Origin: Rotaria socialis
Taxonomy: Eukaryota > Rotifera > Eurotatoria > Philodinida > Philodinidae
Length of the DNA: 64,000 bases
Assembly (NCBI GenBank): GCA_905331475.1
Contig: CAJNYU010002210.1
Location: 1 to 64,000 of the forward strand
Reading direction: 5' to 3'
The notes beneath the pieces are model-generated. The model did no database searches, was not told where the DNA came from, and saw only the letters and a list, made by a program, of their open reading frames with translations. Position 1 is the stretch's first letter. The number at the start of each line of letters is the position of its first letter. Positions 1 to 11,999 of this stretch are shown here, piece by piece. The position numbers were made by a program, and so were the translations under genes.

Positions 1-2
1 TC

Positions 3-393
3 GATGATCTTGCTTTTGATGATGAATGTGATAGTATGCAACGACATCATTTACCAACGATGACAGATATGCTTATTGCATTTCCTTCACAAAAAGGTAA
101 AGCTTCTTATTCCATTTTATTGATTAAACTAAACAATTTGAATATAGACTACGGCTTTTCGAAAACCACACGTTGGTAGTTGGTATAAAAATGTTCTTGT
201 TGATGTATTAGCACGGCATGCTAAAGATACAGATCTTTGTTCAATGCTCAATATGGTTAACGGTTGTGTATCACGCGAAGTAAAAAATAAAGGAAAAAAA
301 CAAACTGCGGAATATAAATCATCATTTACAAAAAAAGGATTTTACTTTTATCCTGGTAGGCGCTTTTGTTTCCATATTTATTTTCGTATTTGA
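3..393 (+). pseudogene. caspase C-terminal (p10-type) fragment, frameshifted
   Basis: The left edge of the window enters a caspase-family cysteine protease near its C-terminal small subunit. Exon 3-96 reads to DMLIAFPSQK, a 51-bp GT-AG intron (97-147) follows, and the next exon gives YGFSKTTR, then GSWY, then VLARHAKDTDLCSMLNMVN and finally KKGFYFYPG before a stop at 391-393. The order matches the caspase p10 pattern (DfLiaysT..G-YySwRntt.GSWfIq.L....K..yFfPG). Between TTR and GSWY one extra T (174) shifts the frame, so as sequenced the gene is broken; an assembly error is the alternative. The catalytic His and Cys lie upstream, outside the window. Family assignment is good; functional state is doubtful. 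Confidence 0.72.
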
Positions 394-550
394 TTGCTTA
401 TTTATTTCGTTAAGGTTTAACGAGGAATCCAATGGCGCCCATAGATTATTGTATCTGATTGCTATTTCTAATCTTCGTAGTTTTACTTCTTTTCGTTTTT
501 TAGCCATTCATAATTGAAATGATGTAAACAGAATTGGATCAATATCTAGA

Positions 551-1160
551 ATGAATAATATTGATCATCAACATGATAGTTCATCAATGAGTTTTGATAT
601 AATAAAAGCTTTTTTTTATTGAAAATCTTCTTGGCAAATGGGAAAATCTTGCACGAGAATTTCATATGAATGAGGATGATATTGATATTATTTCTCGAGA
701 AACTGTTTCATTTGTAAGCTAACCATTTCTCTTCAGATCTTGGATAGTGTTGCTGAAACGAGCGATAATAATATACGTCAAATATTATGCTCAAAAATCT
801 TCAACAATGTCGATAAATGTCATATTATTGTAAAAGAAAAAGAATCTTGTTACTTTTATTTTTTATTTTCTTTCTAGATCAACTTCAACATATGATTGTA
901 CCATACCATATTACTCAGATGTCCAATAAAGGTGTTCATGCGTTCATAATTGGGTACGTCTACACATTACACGCACGCCACCGATCGATGACACAGAATA
1001 GACAAAGAAAAATTATTCGATTGATTTATCTCTTCTCTAGCGAAAGTGAGTTTGATTAGAGAGGACGGCTACACATTAATTGCGGGCAACAAATTAAGTC
1101 AATCAATGAAAAATGATCGTAATTTGGAACAAGTGAAATATTATTTTCTCATTTTACCGT
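551..1160 (+). pseudogene. Death-domain plus caspase-like (C14) gene remnant
   Basis: Downstream of the caspase fragment, on the same strand, an ATG at 551 opens a short frame that passes through a run of eight T (610-617). One base out of frame beyond it comes a Death-domain-like stretch (FIENLLGKWENLAREFHM, NEDDIDIISRET) that resembles the LGxxWxxLAxxLxLxxxDIxxI core. A second block (QILCSKIFNNVDKC) follows. After a plausible intron, an exon near 889-948 encodes NKGVHAFIIG, typical of the first strand of Peptidase C14 domains, and 1042-1160 encodes REDGYTLIAGNKLSQS, like the region after the first helix. There is no catalytic His-Cys and the frame ends at 1160, next to an inverted repeat. 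I read this as a truncated, decayed Death-caspase gene; the exon joins are inferred. Confidence 0.45.
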
Positions 1161-1241
1161 AAAACCTCCCCAAGATGAACACTAACGGTACTGCTCAAAT
1201 AGCATTCGTTAAAGGAGACGTTCAACTTGCGGAGGTTTCAC
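1159..1241. repeat. short inverted repeat (83 bp)
   Basis: Arms 1159-1180 (GTAAAACCTCCCCAAGATGAAC) and 1220-1241 are imperfect reverse complements, about 19 of 22 matching. A further copy of the arm core (GTTCATCTTGCGGAG) lies at 1995-2009. This is probably a small MITE or a fragment of one; no target duplication was identified. Confidence 0.5.
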
Positions 1242-1279
1242 ATTGAATGAAATTTTACATGTATACAGTGTATCGTTAG

Positions 1280-1601
1280 TACCCAGGTCGAGCAATCCGA
1301 CAGTAGGCACCTATCGGAACCCATCCGATCCGACTGGAATCCAATAGGATTTTATCGGATCCTGTCAGATCTTACAGAATTATCGTTGGATTCCGGGTCG
1401 GGGAATCGATTATCGGATCCTCAGTGTCGGATCCCTATGAGTTCCAAGGAAACATCGTTGTATGTCATCGGAAGTTCATAGGATTCCGACACTGAGGATC
1501 CGACATCGATTCCTCGACCCGGAATCCAATAGAATTGTATCGGATTATAGGATATTTCCAGGTTCCTATCGGATCCGATGTCGGATCAGTCGACCTGGGT
1601 A
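1280..1601. mobile_element. foldback MITE built of TCGGATCC-type palindromes, copy 1
   Basis: A 322-bp element with terminal inverted repeats: TACCCAGGTCGA..ATCCGACA at the left and its reverse complement, ending CCTGGGTA, at the right. The interior is a chain of degenerate TCGGATCC/GGATCCGA palindromes joined by short spacers, and both halves pair over most of their length. The flanks allow a short TAG or TA target duplication, which does not identify a superfamily. No coding frame is present. A related copy lies at 55594-55950. Confidence 0.8.
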
Positions 1602-3352
1602 TAGATGAATGGTAACTATGCACCATTTATGTTAAAATCTATTACGATTAATGTCAAATAAAAAAGCATCTATCTCAGATATTTCGCATAATTCTTCAAT
1701 TATCATATAACAAAGTAAAAAGAATATTTGTTTTTATCTTCAAATTATTAAACATGTATTCAATTTCAAACAAAAACAGTCAAAAAAGTAGTTTTATCTA
1801 TTATTTGCATCTACTTATTTTTTATGAAAAAAAAAAGTAATCGTTGTTTGTTTCACTCCCGTCGAGCCGATGAAAAGTTGGATAGGTTGTGAATCCAATG
1901 GCGAAAAAAGTCAATGTAATTGTGATTATTCTCTTATACATAATCGATTAACTCATCGCGGCCTATTCATTTTCATTGTTCAGAGTTGGGGGATGTTCAT
2001 CTTGCGGAGATTCATTTACAGCAAAAATCGATCGGGAGGACTGAAACATCTGTTCAAACCGGAGGTGTTCATTAATAGAGGTTGTACTGTATTTTGCCCA
2101 GCTCTACTTTATCTTTTTCATGGCATTCCTGTGGTCATTATAAAGTCTATTTTGTTCTTTTTTCAAATTTCTGCAATCTCGTGAGCGTTTATACCGTTTG
2201 ATGTTCTACTATATAAAATAAAATTGGCCATGGTAACTCGAAAAAAGATGTTTATATTGTTTGACTACAGATCAACAATAATTATGACAGATTATGTTGA
2301 TCAACTTCAATAAACTATGAATCCCAAAAGGCAAGAGATATAAATGCAATAGATAGTTTCAAATAATTATTATCGTTTTCAACACGACGAACACTTTTCA
2401 TACACATATTCATAAGTTGACCACTATTTTTGAAATCATATTCGTTTAAATATGAATTTATTGTAGGCGGTCATGATGTATCTAGATAGGGATAAACAAG
2501 GAGTTTTGCCCATTCAATACTAACTATATATAGAGCTTCTCCATAATGAATATAATGCAGTGTTTTCACAGTGTTTACTGCAAAAAAAATGTGTTGTAGA
2601 AGTCAGTTATTAACATTTTGATGAAAGTGTGACATATGTCAAACAGTTCTCACTAACAACAAGAAAAGCTAAATTTTGATGATTAATCTCCAGAAGCGCA
2701 GTCAATATTTCAACAGTCTAGTATGATGAAGAATTCTAGGGCAATATTTACTCTGTGTTTAGTTTCAACGAATAAGAAAACATACATGAGCATTTCATTT
2801 TTCCAGCCGTTATATGATCCATCCTAGTAAATAAGAAGGACTTATATTCTTTTTAAATTGACATTGATTATATTTTGCTTAATAAGCTCAAGTCTTTTAA
2901 ATTGTATTTTTACATGTAATACAATATCAAGCAAAAATGTGATCCCTATCACTTATGAAAATACAATAATAAATAATACCATATATAAAAGTGTACTATA
3001 GTCATCATTTTCATACAAAATTTCTAATAAGAGTCCATGAATACCAGCAGATTGCTGTGGTGATTCCAGGAGACGTTCTTTAGAGAGTGCTTGAACATTT
3101 TTGTTTTCTACTTATTAATTGACTAAATATACTGATTAATTAAAATAAACTATGGATCGATTGCTCGATAGTCTGTTGACTAATTAACCTTCTGAGTTGT
3201 TTAATGGGGAAAATAAACATTTGAATAGTTATTGTGCGCGATGCTATTGTGATATTTTTATTTTAGTTTTAGTAAATTCGGATAAGTACGTTGGCAGAAA
3301 AGCATGATTATCTTTACAAGGATTTGCGTATAATTTAGGTTGTAATATTACT
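1602..3352. other. gene-free interval
   Basis: AT-rich sequence with scattered stops. I see no exon series, RNA gene or terminal repeats beyond the arm-like motif at 1995-2009. The longest open stretch (1870-2184) has no recognisable domain and is not called. Confidence 0.5.
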
Positions 3353-3454
3353 CAGAGATGGGTAAGTCAGCGTTTTTTCGACTCAAGTTAAGTCATAATT
3401 CATTCAAAAAATCATCAGGTGAAATCATTTTTTGACTTCACTTGCCCATCTCTG
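3353..3454. mobile_element. hAT-type MITE, 102 bp, perfect 8-bp target duplication
   Basis: The termini are CAGAGATGGG and CCCATCTCTG, exact reverse complements for 10 bp and continuing imperfectly (AAGT.A). The element is flanked by identical 8-bp direct repeats ATATTACT (3345-3352 and 3455-3462). An 8-bp duplication with CAG-type ends is characteristic of hAT transposons. There is no coding capacity, so it was moved by a transposase encoded elsewhere. The intact duplication suggests a fairly recent insertion. Confidence 0.9.
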
Positions 3455-3462
3455 ATATTACT

Positions 3463-5183
3463 AATCAAGCGCGTTTTTCTCAGTGGTTGTTGTCCACTTT
3501 GTAGTAATTTCTTTAAAGAGGTACTTGAAGAAAAAAAATTTCCCGATATTAATCATAAAATGACCTGATCATAATGAGTGAATGAAAATAATGATGTAAA
3601 AAAACAACGAATAAGTTGGCAGTCAGCTCCAAATTTGAATATACTTTACTTCGTATACATCTTAAACAGATGTATCTAAAATGTTTTGAAAAAATAAAGT
3701 CAGGATTTAATGATGAAAATATTATATCAATTTGATAAAATAATCATTTTGAAAACAGGAAGTTCTTGATGAAGTTAATTTGATTTCATTCTAAATCTAC
3801 AAATGTAGCTATTAGATGTTTTGTCGGCAAAATTATATTCTTCTCTTATTTTCGCGTTTTGTATGATTGATTTTATCTTACGCTTTTCCGTCAGATTATT
3901 GACGAGTTTTTTTTTCCTTCAGGGTGTGTCTCTGGCAAGATGCCTTATAGATTGGCTCTTTCAAATTCATGACCTATACGACTTGTCTTCATCTGGAATT
4001 TATACTTTTTCTGTCATGCCGTATCTAGCTTTTTTAGTCACTGTAAATGTTGACTTGTGCGCATCTATACAGACTTCAATAATGAATCATATAAAAATCT
4101 CAAAAACTTCACTATAATTTTGAAATCACTTTTATTTATATTAATATAAAGTGTAGATAGGTGCTGCAATCTATGTTAACCCTTATCTCATTGATTGTGA
4201 CATCTTTTTCACGATGAGAAAATTTATTACTGATATTTTTTGCTAGTTCAAAGTAACCTTTGCAAGTACCTAACTAGAATCGATTCTGCTCCAATAGATT
4301 GTTAGCAAACTATTGAATTTAAACGTGGTCAAGTGTGTTCTCCCCAAATATTAGCAATTATAGTGTTTGTGGTATCCTGCATTCAAATTTTAATTGCAAA
4401 GAGTTTAGTACAGGAGCAAAGTTTGAGATTAAGATGGGTTTGGAAGATCAATTTAGATACAATGTGCAGTTTATAGCTGTTCGAGAGGTAGAAACATATC
4501 TTCGTAAGCTGATAGAATCTACATCGAATTGTAAAAGTTCTATATTCGAGAAAAACAAATCTAACAGTTTTACGGTTACATTTTTTGCTCTTTATGTACG
4601 TGATCGAAAATAATAAGAAATGTTTTTTCATCAGTGTGATGAGATCGCTTCGGATACTCTTCTAAATTTGTTTTAGGCCCATTTCATAGGGAGAACGACT
4701 TAAGCAGAAAATGATAGCGTAAGCAAGATCAATCCAGTGTTAGAGACTCTGGGCTATGTGATAGTTCTACAAGTTGTTGTCTCGTCTATCAACTTTTATC
4801 ACATTATTTAAGTAATGCATATCGAAGACTTGTAACATAAAATGAAACGAAATAACGATAATTCTCCTAGATTGTTTTAAATCAGTCGTATCAACATTTT
4901 TTGAGCAATCAAGCAGACAAACAATGCAATGAATCAGATGACTTTTTGTTTTTTTCTTGTAAACATGTACGTTCATATTTTTTCCTGATCATTCTATGCT
5001 ATGTAAAAAAAACTAAGTGTTTTCACAAGTTTTTCTTCCTCAGGCGATAATGTTTCTATTATTATAATAACACATTCTTTTCTATTTTGCGTTTTCAATC
5101 TTTATGATATAGTATTACAGACTAAAAGGAACCGTCGAAAATACACGTTATTTTCTTTATCTCTCTCATTATGCATATATATG
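3463..5183. other. gene-free interval
   Basis: AT-rich. Open stretches at 3821-4117 and 4335-4613 have no recognisable family, no flanking splice pattern and no neighbour relation, so I see nothing I can support as a gene. Confidence 0.45.
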
Positions 5184-5958
5184 TTACAGGGGAGATTGAA
5201 ATTCAGGGCTATTTAAAATAGTCCTTAGGGGAAATTGGAATTTTAATCTCCCCTAGGACAAATTAAAATTTTGTTTTTTCCGGGCTCAATTTATGAGAAA
5301 AAGTAAAGGTTTTGATTTCAAAACGTACTGCATTCATATCCACACTAATACTAGCACCCATACACGCACCTACACCCACACCCTCATGTTCACGTTACAT
5401 ACATACCCACAAATAAAATAAGTGTCTTTTGCGCGAATTCAGGTATTTGGAAAAGACTGATGTGATGGAACTTGATAATTAGATGCCAATGTTGATGTGG
5501 GTGCGAATGTAGTACGTTTTGAAGTCAAAATCTTTACTTTTTNTGTTGGAGGGGAAATTAAAATTTTAATCTCACCTAGGGCAAATTAAAATTTTTTGTA
5601 TTTTTTATGCAATTTTCGATTTTTCTGAAATAGGTAAAAATGTACTGTTTGTGTGATGGTGTGGATGTGGGTGTGAGTGTGAAAGGATGTGAGCCCGTAC
5701 GAATCAAACCCTCACCCGCACCCGCACTTATATTGTGCATTCAAACTGACTTTGTACAGCTACACCCACACAGATGATTGACATTCGCACAGACACTCCT
5801 GTCCAGACCTCAAGACGAATATTGATTTTTACCTATTTCAGAAAAATCGAAAATTATATAAAAAATACAAAAAATTATAATTTATCCTAGGTGAGATTAA
5901 ATTTTAATTTCCCCTAGGAGAAATTTTAATTGCCCTGCATTTTAATTTCCCCTCCTAC
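5184..5958. mobile_element. compound foldback element with CACCCACACC-rich loops
   Basis: The outer ends form an inverted repeat (TTACAGGGGAGATTGAAATT at the left; the right end reads GGAGGGGAAATTAAAATGCA on the reverse strand). A similar terminus (GGAGGGGAAATTAAAATTTT) recurs inside at 5548, so the element looks like two foldbacks side by side. The first pairs about 5303-5335 with 5510-5542; the second pairs about 5570-5640 with 5825-5900. Each loop carries degenerate CACCCACACC/GGTGTGGGTG sequence. Position 5543 is an unresolved base at the junction. No protein is encoded. Confidence 0.7.
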
Positions 5959-8900
5959 ATATGCATTCATCTTCTATTCTTTGCCTGAGCTTTTTATTTT
6001 CATTCTGATGAGTCATTGTATAGGATATACTAAATAGCTTCTGCTAAGTGCCTACAATTTGTTCGTTTTGTGATGGAGATCATCAGAATATTCTTTAGAT
6101 GAATACCTTAGTGATGCAAAAAAGTGAGAATTTTCTTCCATTCAATTACCCAAGAAATTCTTCTAATGGAATGTTTGTTTTATAAATCAAAGATTCAATT
6201 TTTATGCGCTATTCATAAATGGATTCATTTTCATTAGCAGATGAAAAGAAAACATTTCTTCAGAGTTTCAACACCAATGGATTTGCCTTTGCATATAGTT
6301 GAGACGGAGATTTTATCAAACTATATCAACTCAAGTACTCTTCAAAATTTACAGTTCACACTATGAATTTTTCGGTTGATTCTCATATTTTTCATGATAT
6401 ATTCTTCTTTTTCATAATCGTTCATTCAAATTGATCTGTAGAAAATGTCTGCAGTGCACGTCACGTACAGGACATTTTTCTAGAAAAGAAATCTTCGCAT
6501 TTCTTGCCACATACACCCTTGAAAGTGTATGAGAAATATCCAGAGAGCTTTGGTGCTAGCAATTTTTGTAAAATTTTAAAGAGCAACACTGTTTGCCAAG
6601 CACTGATGCATATTTTCTATGCTCTCTCTTTAGTTACGGTCAAGTTTAGTCGTTTGTATCGTGTAAAATAATCGATATTCATGCCTGCACAATTATAAGA
6701 TGCACTTACTGATAACTACTGTATTAATTTCTATATTTTAGTAATCATATCACATCTGGCAAGAAATGTGTCTCGATGACTTCTTGCCAAATAAATAGAT
6801 GATGGTCTTGTCTTGAAATCATATGTATTTATGTTAAATAAATCGCGAGTAAACTTTGTGAGCGTGAAAATCTGTTTGAATGTAAAACTTTGCTTAAATC
6901 GTCCTCTGATTAGCAAGTTTATAAAAATCCAATTTCCTTTATGTTTTATGAAGACGGAGGGATTTTTCTCCACAGTTAAGCAATATTGCGTATGAAATCA
7001 ACACTTTAGACAAACAAAGAAGCACGTCTGCCACATAGAAATGGAAAAATGAGAAAAAAAACTACAAAAAGCAGAGAAATATGAAAAATAAAGGTGCAAG
7101 TAAAAGTATACTTTTCTTAAATAGAACATTTTTTTAAACTTTTTGCATTTATAATTAATCAGTAATATGCGCTTCACAAGTAAATAAATTTATTTCTAAT
7201 TTGATAGGTTTCTACAGATTCTAAATCCATTTATTAGTGTTACTGATATCGATATAGTAAGATGTGAACATTTCTTGTTTGAAATCGTCTAATTTTTACT
7301 GTGTTTAAATTCTATTAACCGTTTTAATTATCTATCTAGAATATAAACGTTCTGAATCAGCAGTATGACCGCAAATGAGTCCTAGAAAAAAAAATATTGA
7401 AGTGTTTCGAATAAACAATATAAGCCGTTTCTGAGCTTAAACCTAATGCTATTCCGCCTGATTGCTGAATTCTTCAAAAAATGTGCCTTACCAGCTAACT
7501 TAGCCCGTAGGTTATATCCATAAATTTCTAGAATATGTTCTTTAGATTTTTCTTCTTGCATTTCTAATAAAATTTGAGCGATTTTATAGTATGAATTCTC
7601 TTTTTAACTAGTTTGAAAAATATTGCTAATATATAGAGAGATTATTTATTCTTCTTTTAGAAAATAATATCTGTATTTGTATCGTCATTGTTGTTGTTAC
7701 TGATTATGTTTACTTCAATCAGATTTTCTTTGCTTGTATCATATAATAAAACTATATATGTTTAGAAATATTCTTAGGATTCCCAGTACTGATATTAATG
7801 ACCGTATGAAAGTAAAGATTTTCACTTATTAGACTGAGTTGGCTGAAATTAATCGTTTCTTCTTTTACGACACAGAAAAATTAAAAGCATCAAGCTGAAG
7901 CCGTTCTGCAGTCAGCATTTACTATATATCAAGCCACTATGAATTTTTCATTGTAAAAAGATTAATTTACTTACAACGATCATTCTGCACCATTATTATA
8001 TATTACTAAAGAAATGCTTTAAATAATGTATAAAAAGAGATTTTCTGCCTACAAACGTGATAAGTTGATTTATTTCATAGTTTTTGTTTGATTTTAAAAT
8101 ACCATTACTAGAGTTATGATGAATTCTCAATCTGAAAGTTAACTCGCTCTATTGATACATTATAATCGGTTTAGAAAAACTCTGAATAAGCTGTACAAAA
8201 TCTAAAGTAAGTATATTTTGCTTCTACATAATTCATTTGAAAAGTATTATATTATAAATCGTTGTATAAGAATATATCTGATTTTATAGTGCAAGATAAA
8301 ACGCTTGTTTCACTTCAATAGAAAAATTTTAATTTGTATGTAAACTTTATGAACGTAAATGCAAATACGAATCAAAATTTTTCAATAGCTAACTATGAAT
8401 GCTAATTTCTTTTCTTGAAAGTAATAATAAAGCCATCTATTATTATTTGATGGGATCAACTAAAAATAGAAATCTAATTTAAACGTATGTGATACAGAAA
8501 CTAACCCTATTTCCGTCTGCACTCGTAGTACTTAAAAACTAAATATCTTCATATCAGTCAATCTCAGTATGTGATTTGTGTGTACTAATTATCTGCTGCC
8601 ATTCTGTTTTTTTTGCCTTTCTCTGTGATCTAACAGACATAATATAAGTTTATTCTTTCAGATTAGTAGTTTCCGTTTTATATAATATGTCATTAATATA
8701 GTATTAAACTAGATTCAAAGACTTATTGTCTATTTTAATGAAGCAATAGTCTTATTCATGATCACGAGTATTGTAGGCTTAACTCAGTTTCTTCATGATT
8801 TAGATCGAATCAATAAAACTAAAGAATATCATTTCGCTATGATTTATGATAATGTAAAAGAAAGATTTTTGAAATCTAGTTGCATACTAACTCGGTTGGA

Positions 8901-9679
8901 ATCGTATAATGCTGTTTTTTCTTAATTATATTTTCGAAATTTCTACATAATTATCTCGATTAAATTTGACATGCAACTTATCTGCTGAGCGCCTATGATA
9001 CTGCGCTTGTTAACTTCTAACAGAAGTGAACTTGCATAGAAATAAAAATATTATTTGCTCCAAAACAATGAAACATTGTCAAAATTTACGAGAATTGTTT
9101 TTCTCTGATAATATTATGAAGCCATAAGGTCAACAGTGATGTGTGAATTAAAAGATTGTGACATTTTTTCTGAAGTCACATTCTGAAAAGCTATCGTAAT
9201 AAAGGAGATATACTGTTGAGTACTTTTTAGTTTAAAAGTATCTGTGTATTCAATTATAGTACACATTTCCTGTATTTTTATTTTCTTCTAACATATATGA
9301 AATGTTATGGTTAAATCGAACTTGAAAAACTGTACATAGGCTTGCTGGTCACTGATATTATTTTATGCAGTTTTGCATACAAAAGTTGTGTATCATGGTT
9401 TGAAAAAAAGAAACATACAGGAAGTTTATATCTTAACAGAATATTCTGAAATATTTAATATAGATACGTATACATATACATATTTTAGTCAGTTATGACG
9501 ATGTAGAACTATCGTACGAAATATTTTCTGTGTAAATCATTAATAAACAGTCACATTAAAGAGACTAATGAAGTTTTCTTTACAGGAACGCAGGAAGCCG
9601 ACATATTATTTCTTTTCTCTCGTCCTCAAACGCTAGGATAACTGAAAATGCTTTAATGCTGTCGGTACGTATGTTATTC
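5959..9679. other. long gene-free AT-rich interval
   Basis: 3.7 kb without a supported gene. Frames are short on both strands, no intron-joined domain appears and no tRNA-like sequence is seen. One overlapping pair of frames near 6731-6995 on opposite strands has no recognisable content. Confidence 0.45.
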
Positions 9680-9682
9680 TAA

Positions 9683-10738
9683 CGAGGGTAGGTCACCAAG
9701 TGTTCAATCACTTTTAAGTCAGAATTATGTGTGCCATTAGACCCCAGTGAGGTATGAAAAACTCCAAAAGGATAAGAGCGGATAGGCCTTCTGTCCAGAG
9801 TTATAGCCATTTTACTGAAATTTTAGCCTCTGGCATAGTATATATCAACAAATCGAATGTCAGTATTTTGACCTGAAATTTTGCCCATTGACAGATCTCT
9901 TTGTGAATAGAACACTCTGAAATTTTCAGCTCAAAAGAATGTTTCGTTTCCGAGATAATAAAGTTCCAAAAAGTACTCATCTGTTTTTATTTATCCAACA
10001 AAGCTGTGATCCGAGAAAGATCCTTACAGCACCGGGAATAGAGAAAGATACGAATGAGAAAAATGAGAAAATGAGAATGAGAAAATGATGGAGAGGCGAA
10101 ATAGAGCTATAACCCGAAGAGGACATAGACAACAGTGGCTGAAACAGCAATTACAACGAACAATGAAGACAATAACAAGAAAGTCACACTGAAAGAGAAA
10201 ATGCGTTGCAACACATGCAAGGAACAAGAACAGAAATAAGAGAGTTATCAGCATGCGGGGATCAGAATGTTTTAGGGAAGTCTTGAAGAAGTTGAACTTC
10301 TTCCATCTCGAAGAAGGGAATAGAAGAACAACCAGGGACCGACTTGAATCATGACATGATTTTTCCGGTAATTGGCGTATGGCTGATGAATCTCTTCGAT
10401 CGCCTGAGACCTTTCAGAGGGAATTCTCCTTCTAGCCAGGTTTGTCTAAATTCATTAATGTTGAAAAAGCACTCATATTTCACGACTGATACTAAGATGT
10501 TCTGATTTTTGAGACTTTAATATTTCGGAAACGAAACATTCTTTTGAGCTGAAAATTTCAAAGCATTCTGTTCACAAAGAGATCTGTCAATGGACAAAAT
10601 TTCAGTAAAATGGCTATAACTCTGGACAGAAGGCCTATCCGCTCTTATCCTTTTGGAGTTTATCATGCCTGAATGGGGTTTACATGACACACATAGTTCT
10701 GACTTAAAAGTGATTGAACATTTGGTGACCTACCCTCG
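9683..10738. mobile_element. non-autonomous DNA element with ~220-280-bp terminal inverted repeats
   Basis: The left arm starts CGAGGGTAGGTCACCAAGTG and runs to about 9965. The right arm is its reverse complement from about 10515 to 10738. The arms share long near-identical blocks, such as TAAGAGCGGATAGGCCTTCT and the region around CAAAGAGATCTGTCAATGG. The flanks read TAA on both sides (9680-9682 and 10739-10741), a 3-bp TWA-type duplication as in PIF/Harbinger elements; that assignment is inference from duplication size only. The 550-bp core is purine-rich (GAGAAAATGAGAA) and encodes no transposase. Confidence 0.8.
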
Positions 10739-10741
10739 TAA

Positions 10742-11999
10742 TTTGACATTTGATTTATCTTTCTTCGTTGTCGTTTTCATTATACGGAAAAGTTCATAAA
10801 TTCATTTTTTCAAGATAGTTCGTGCTTTTTTTGTTGGGATAATATATGTTGAGATCTAAAACCCGATGTCAGACTATCTATGTGCTATGCAGATGAAAGA
10901 GGCATTGTTTTAGAGACCAGCGTATATTATAAATAAGATTTTTTTAAATTGCGTGATTAATTAAAGTTGAGATGGCAAAACAACAAGAGAAGAAATTCCT
11001 TTTAATGTTATTCTTTCAATTCCTTTACTATTTCCTCAGCGTTTCAAGTTAGGTTGCTTTTAGAATTTTGATAATGTATAACATAGCTATGTCACAGTTG
11101 ACATGAGCATTTCAGTTGGGATTGGAATGCGCGAAAAAAAATAACTAATCGAAAAAATATATTTTTCTTTTTATTCTGCTCGTGATAATAGATTATAGAA
11201 AAACCGAATAGAAAAGAAATATTTCTCAGATAAATTCAATGTCCCCATGTCCCCATAGTTAAAAAAATAGACAGCGTTGAATTATTTAAAAGCTCATTGT
11301 AAAAAGATGAAAGGAGTAATTCTCAATACAAATATTTCTAAAGTCAGATCTCAACAAAGATTCTATTAAAGAAATTATGAAAAAAACTATTCCAAACTCA
11401 ACTAAATTCCAATATACACGCGTGAGTGCTGACTAAACAATGCAGACAATAACACTAAAATGGTAGCAGAAAAAAGGGAAGAGATTTTTTAATTGAACTA
11501 TTCAAAATTAGTTAGGGAATTCTGTTATTCAGCCTCGTATATCGAATTTTTCAAACAATTAGAGTATAATTAGCAATATAAAAAGTACTTGAAATGAGTC
11601 TACTTGAAGAGATGGATCATAAACATTTGATTAAAGCTATATATTTTATCTTTCACGAAGCCCAGATGCACTTGCCTTGCACTCCTTCACGTTTTAGTCA
11701 TGCGTTCATTATGATAAGGAAATTAGTTAAATTCGATCAACATCTTCATTTCTTATTATGTAAGCTACTTTTATGTTTTCCGATTACGCATCAGAGTTTA
11801 TACAGTAGATTACTTCAGCTTGTTCTCAGTCGGTTTAACTTATATTGAACACGTATCGACTTTCTTTTTCCAGATGTCATTATATCCATCTAGTTATTTT
11901 TCTGAAAAAAATTACAATCGCTCACATTCATTCAATATTTAATTGTTTTTACAGATGAATAATTGAAACTATTGGGCAAAAGTTGACAAGAGGAGAAAA
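10742..11999. other. intergenic interval upstream of the GPCR gene
   Basis: AT-rich. An open frame at 11594-11848 has no recognised domain. A polypyrimidine-AG (TTGTTTTTACAG, ending 11954) lies 46 nt before the GPCR start codon and may be a 5'-UTR cis- or trans-splice acceptor. Confidence 0.4.

Noticed and set aside
714-736. A 23-bp GT...AG segment that would join the two halves of the Death-domain remnant
   Set aside because: Shorter than any other intron here and below usual spliceosomal limits; more likely decay.
1870-2184. 104-codon open frame on the + strand
   Set aside because: No recognisable domain, odd composition and no splice partners. It overlaps a stray copy of an inverted-repeat arm.
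10024-10254. 76-codon frame on the - strand inside the 9683 element
   Set aside because: It is the complement of a purine-rich low-complexity stretch, giving Phe/Leu/Cys-rich translation without any domain.
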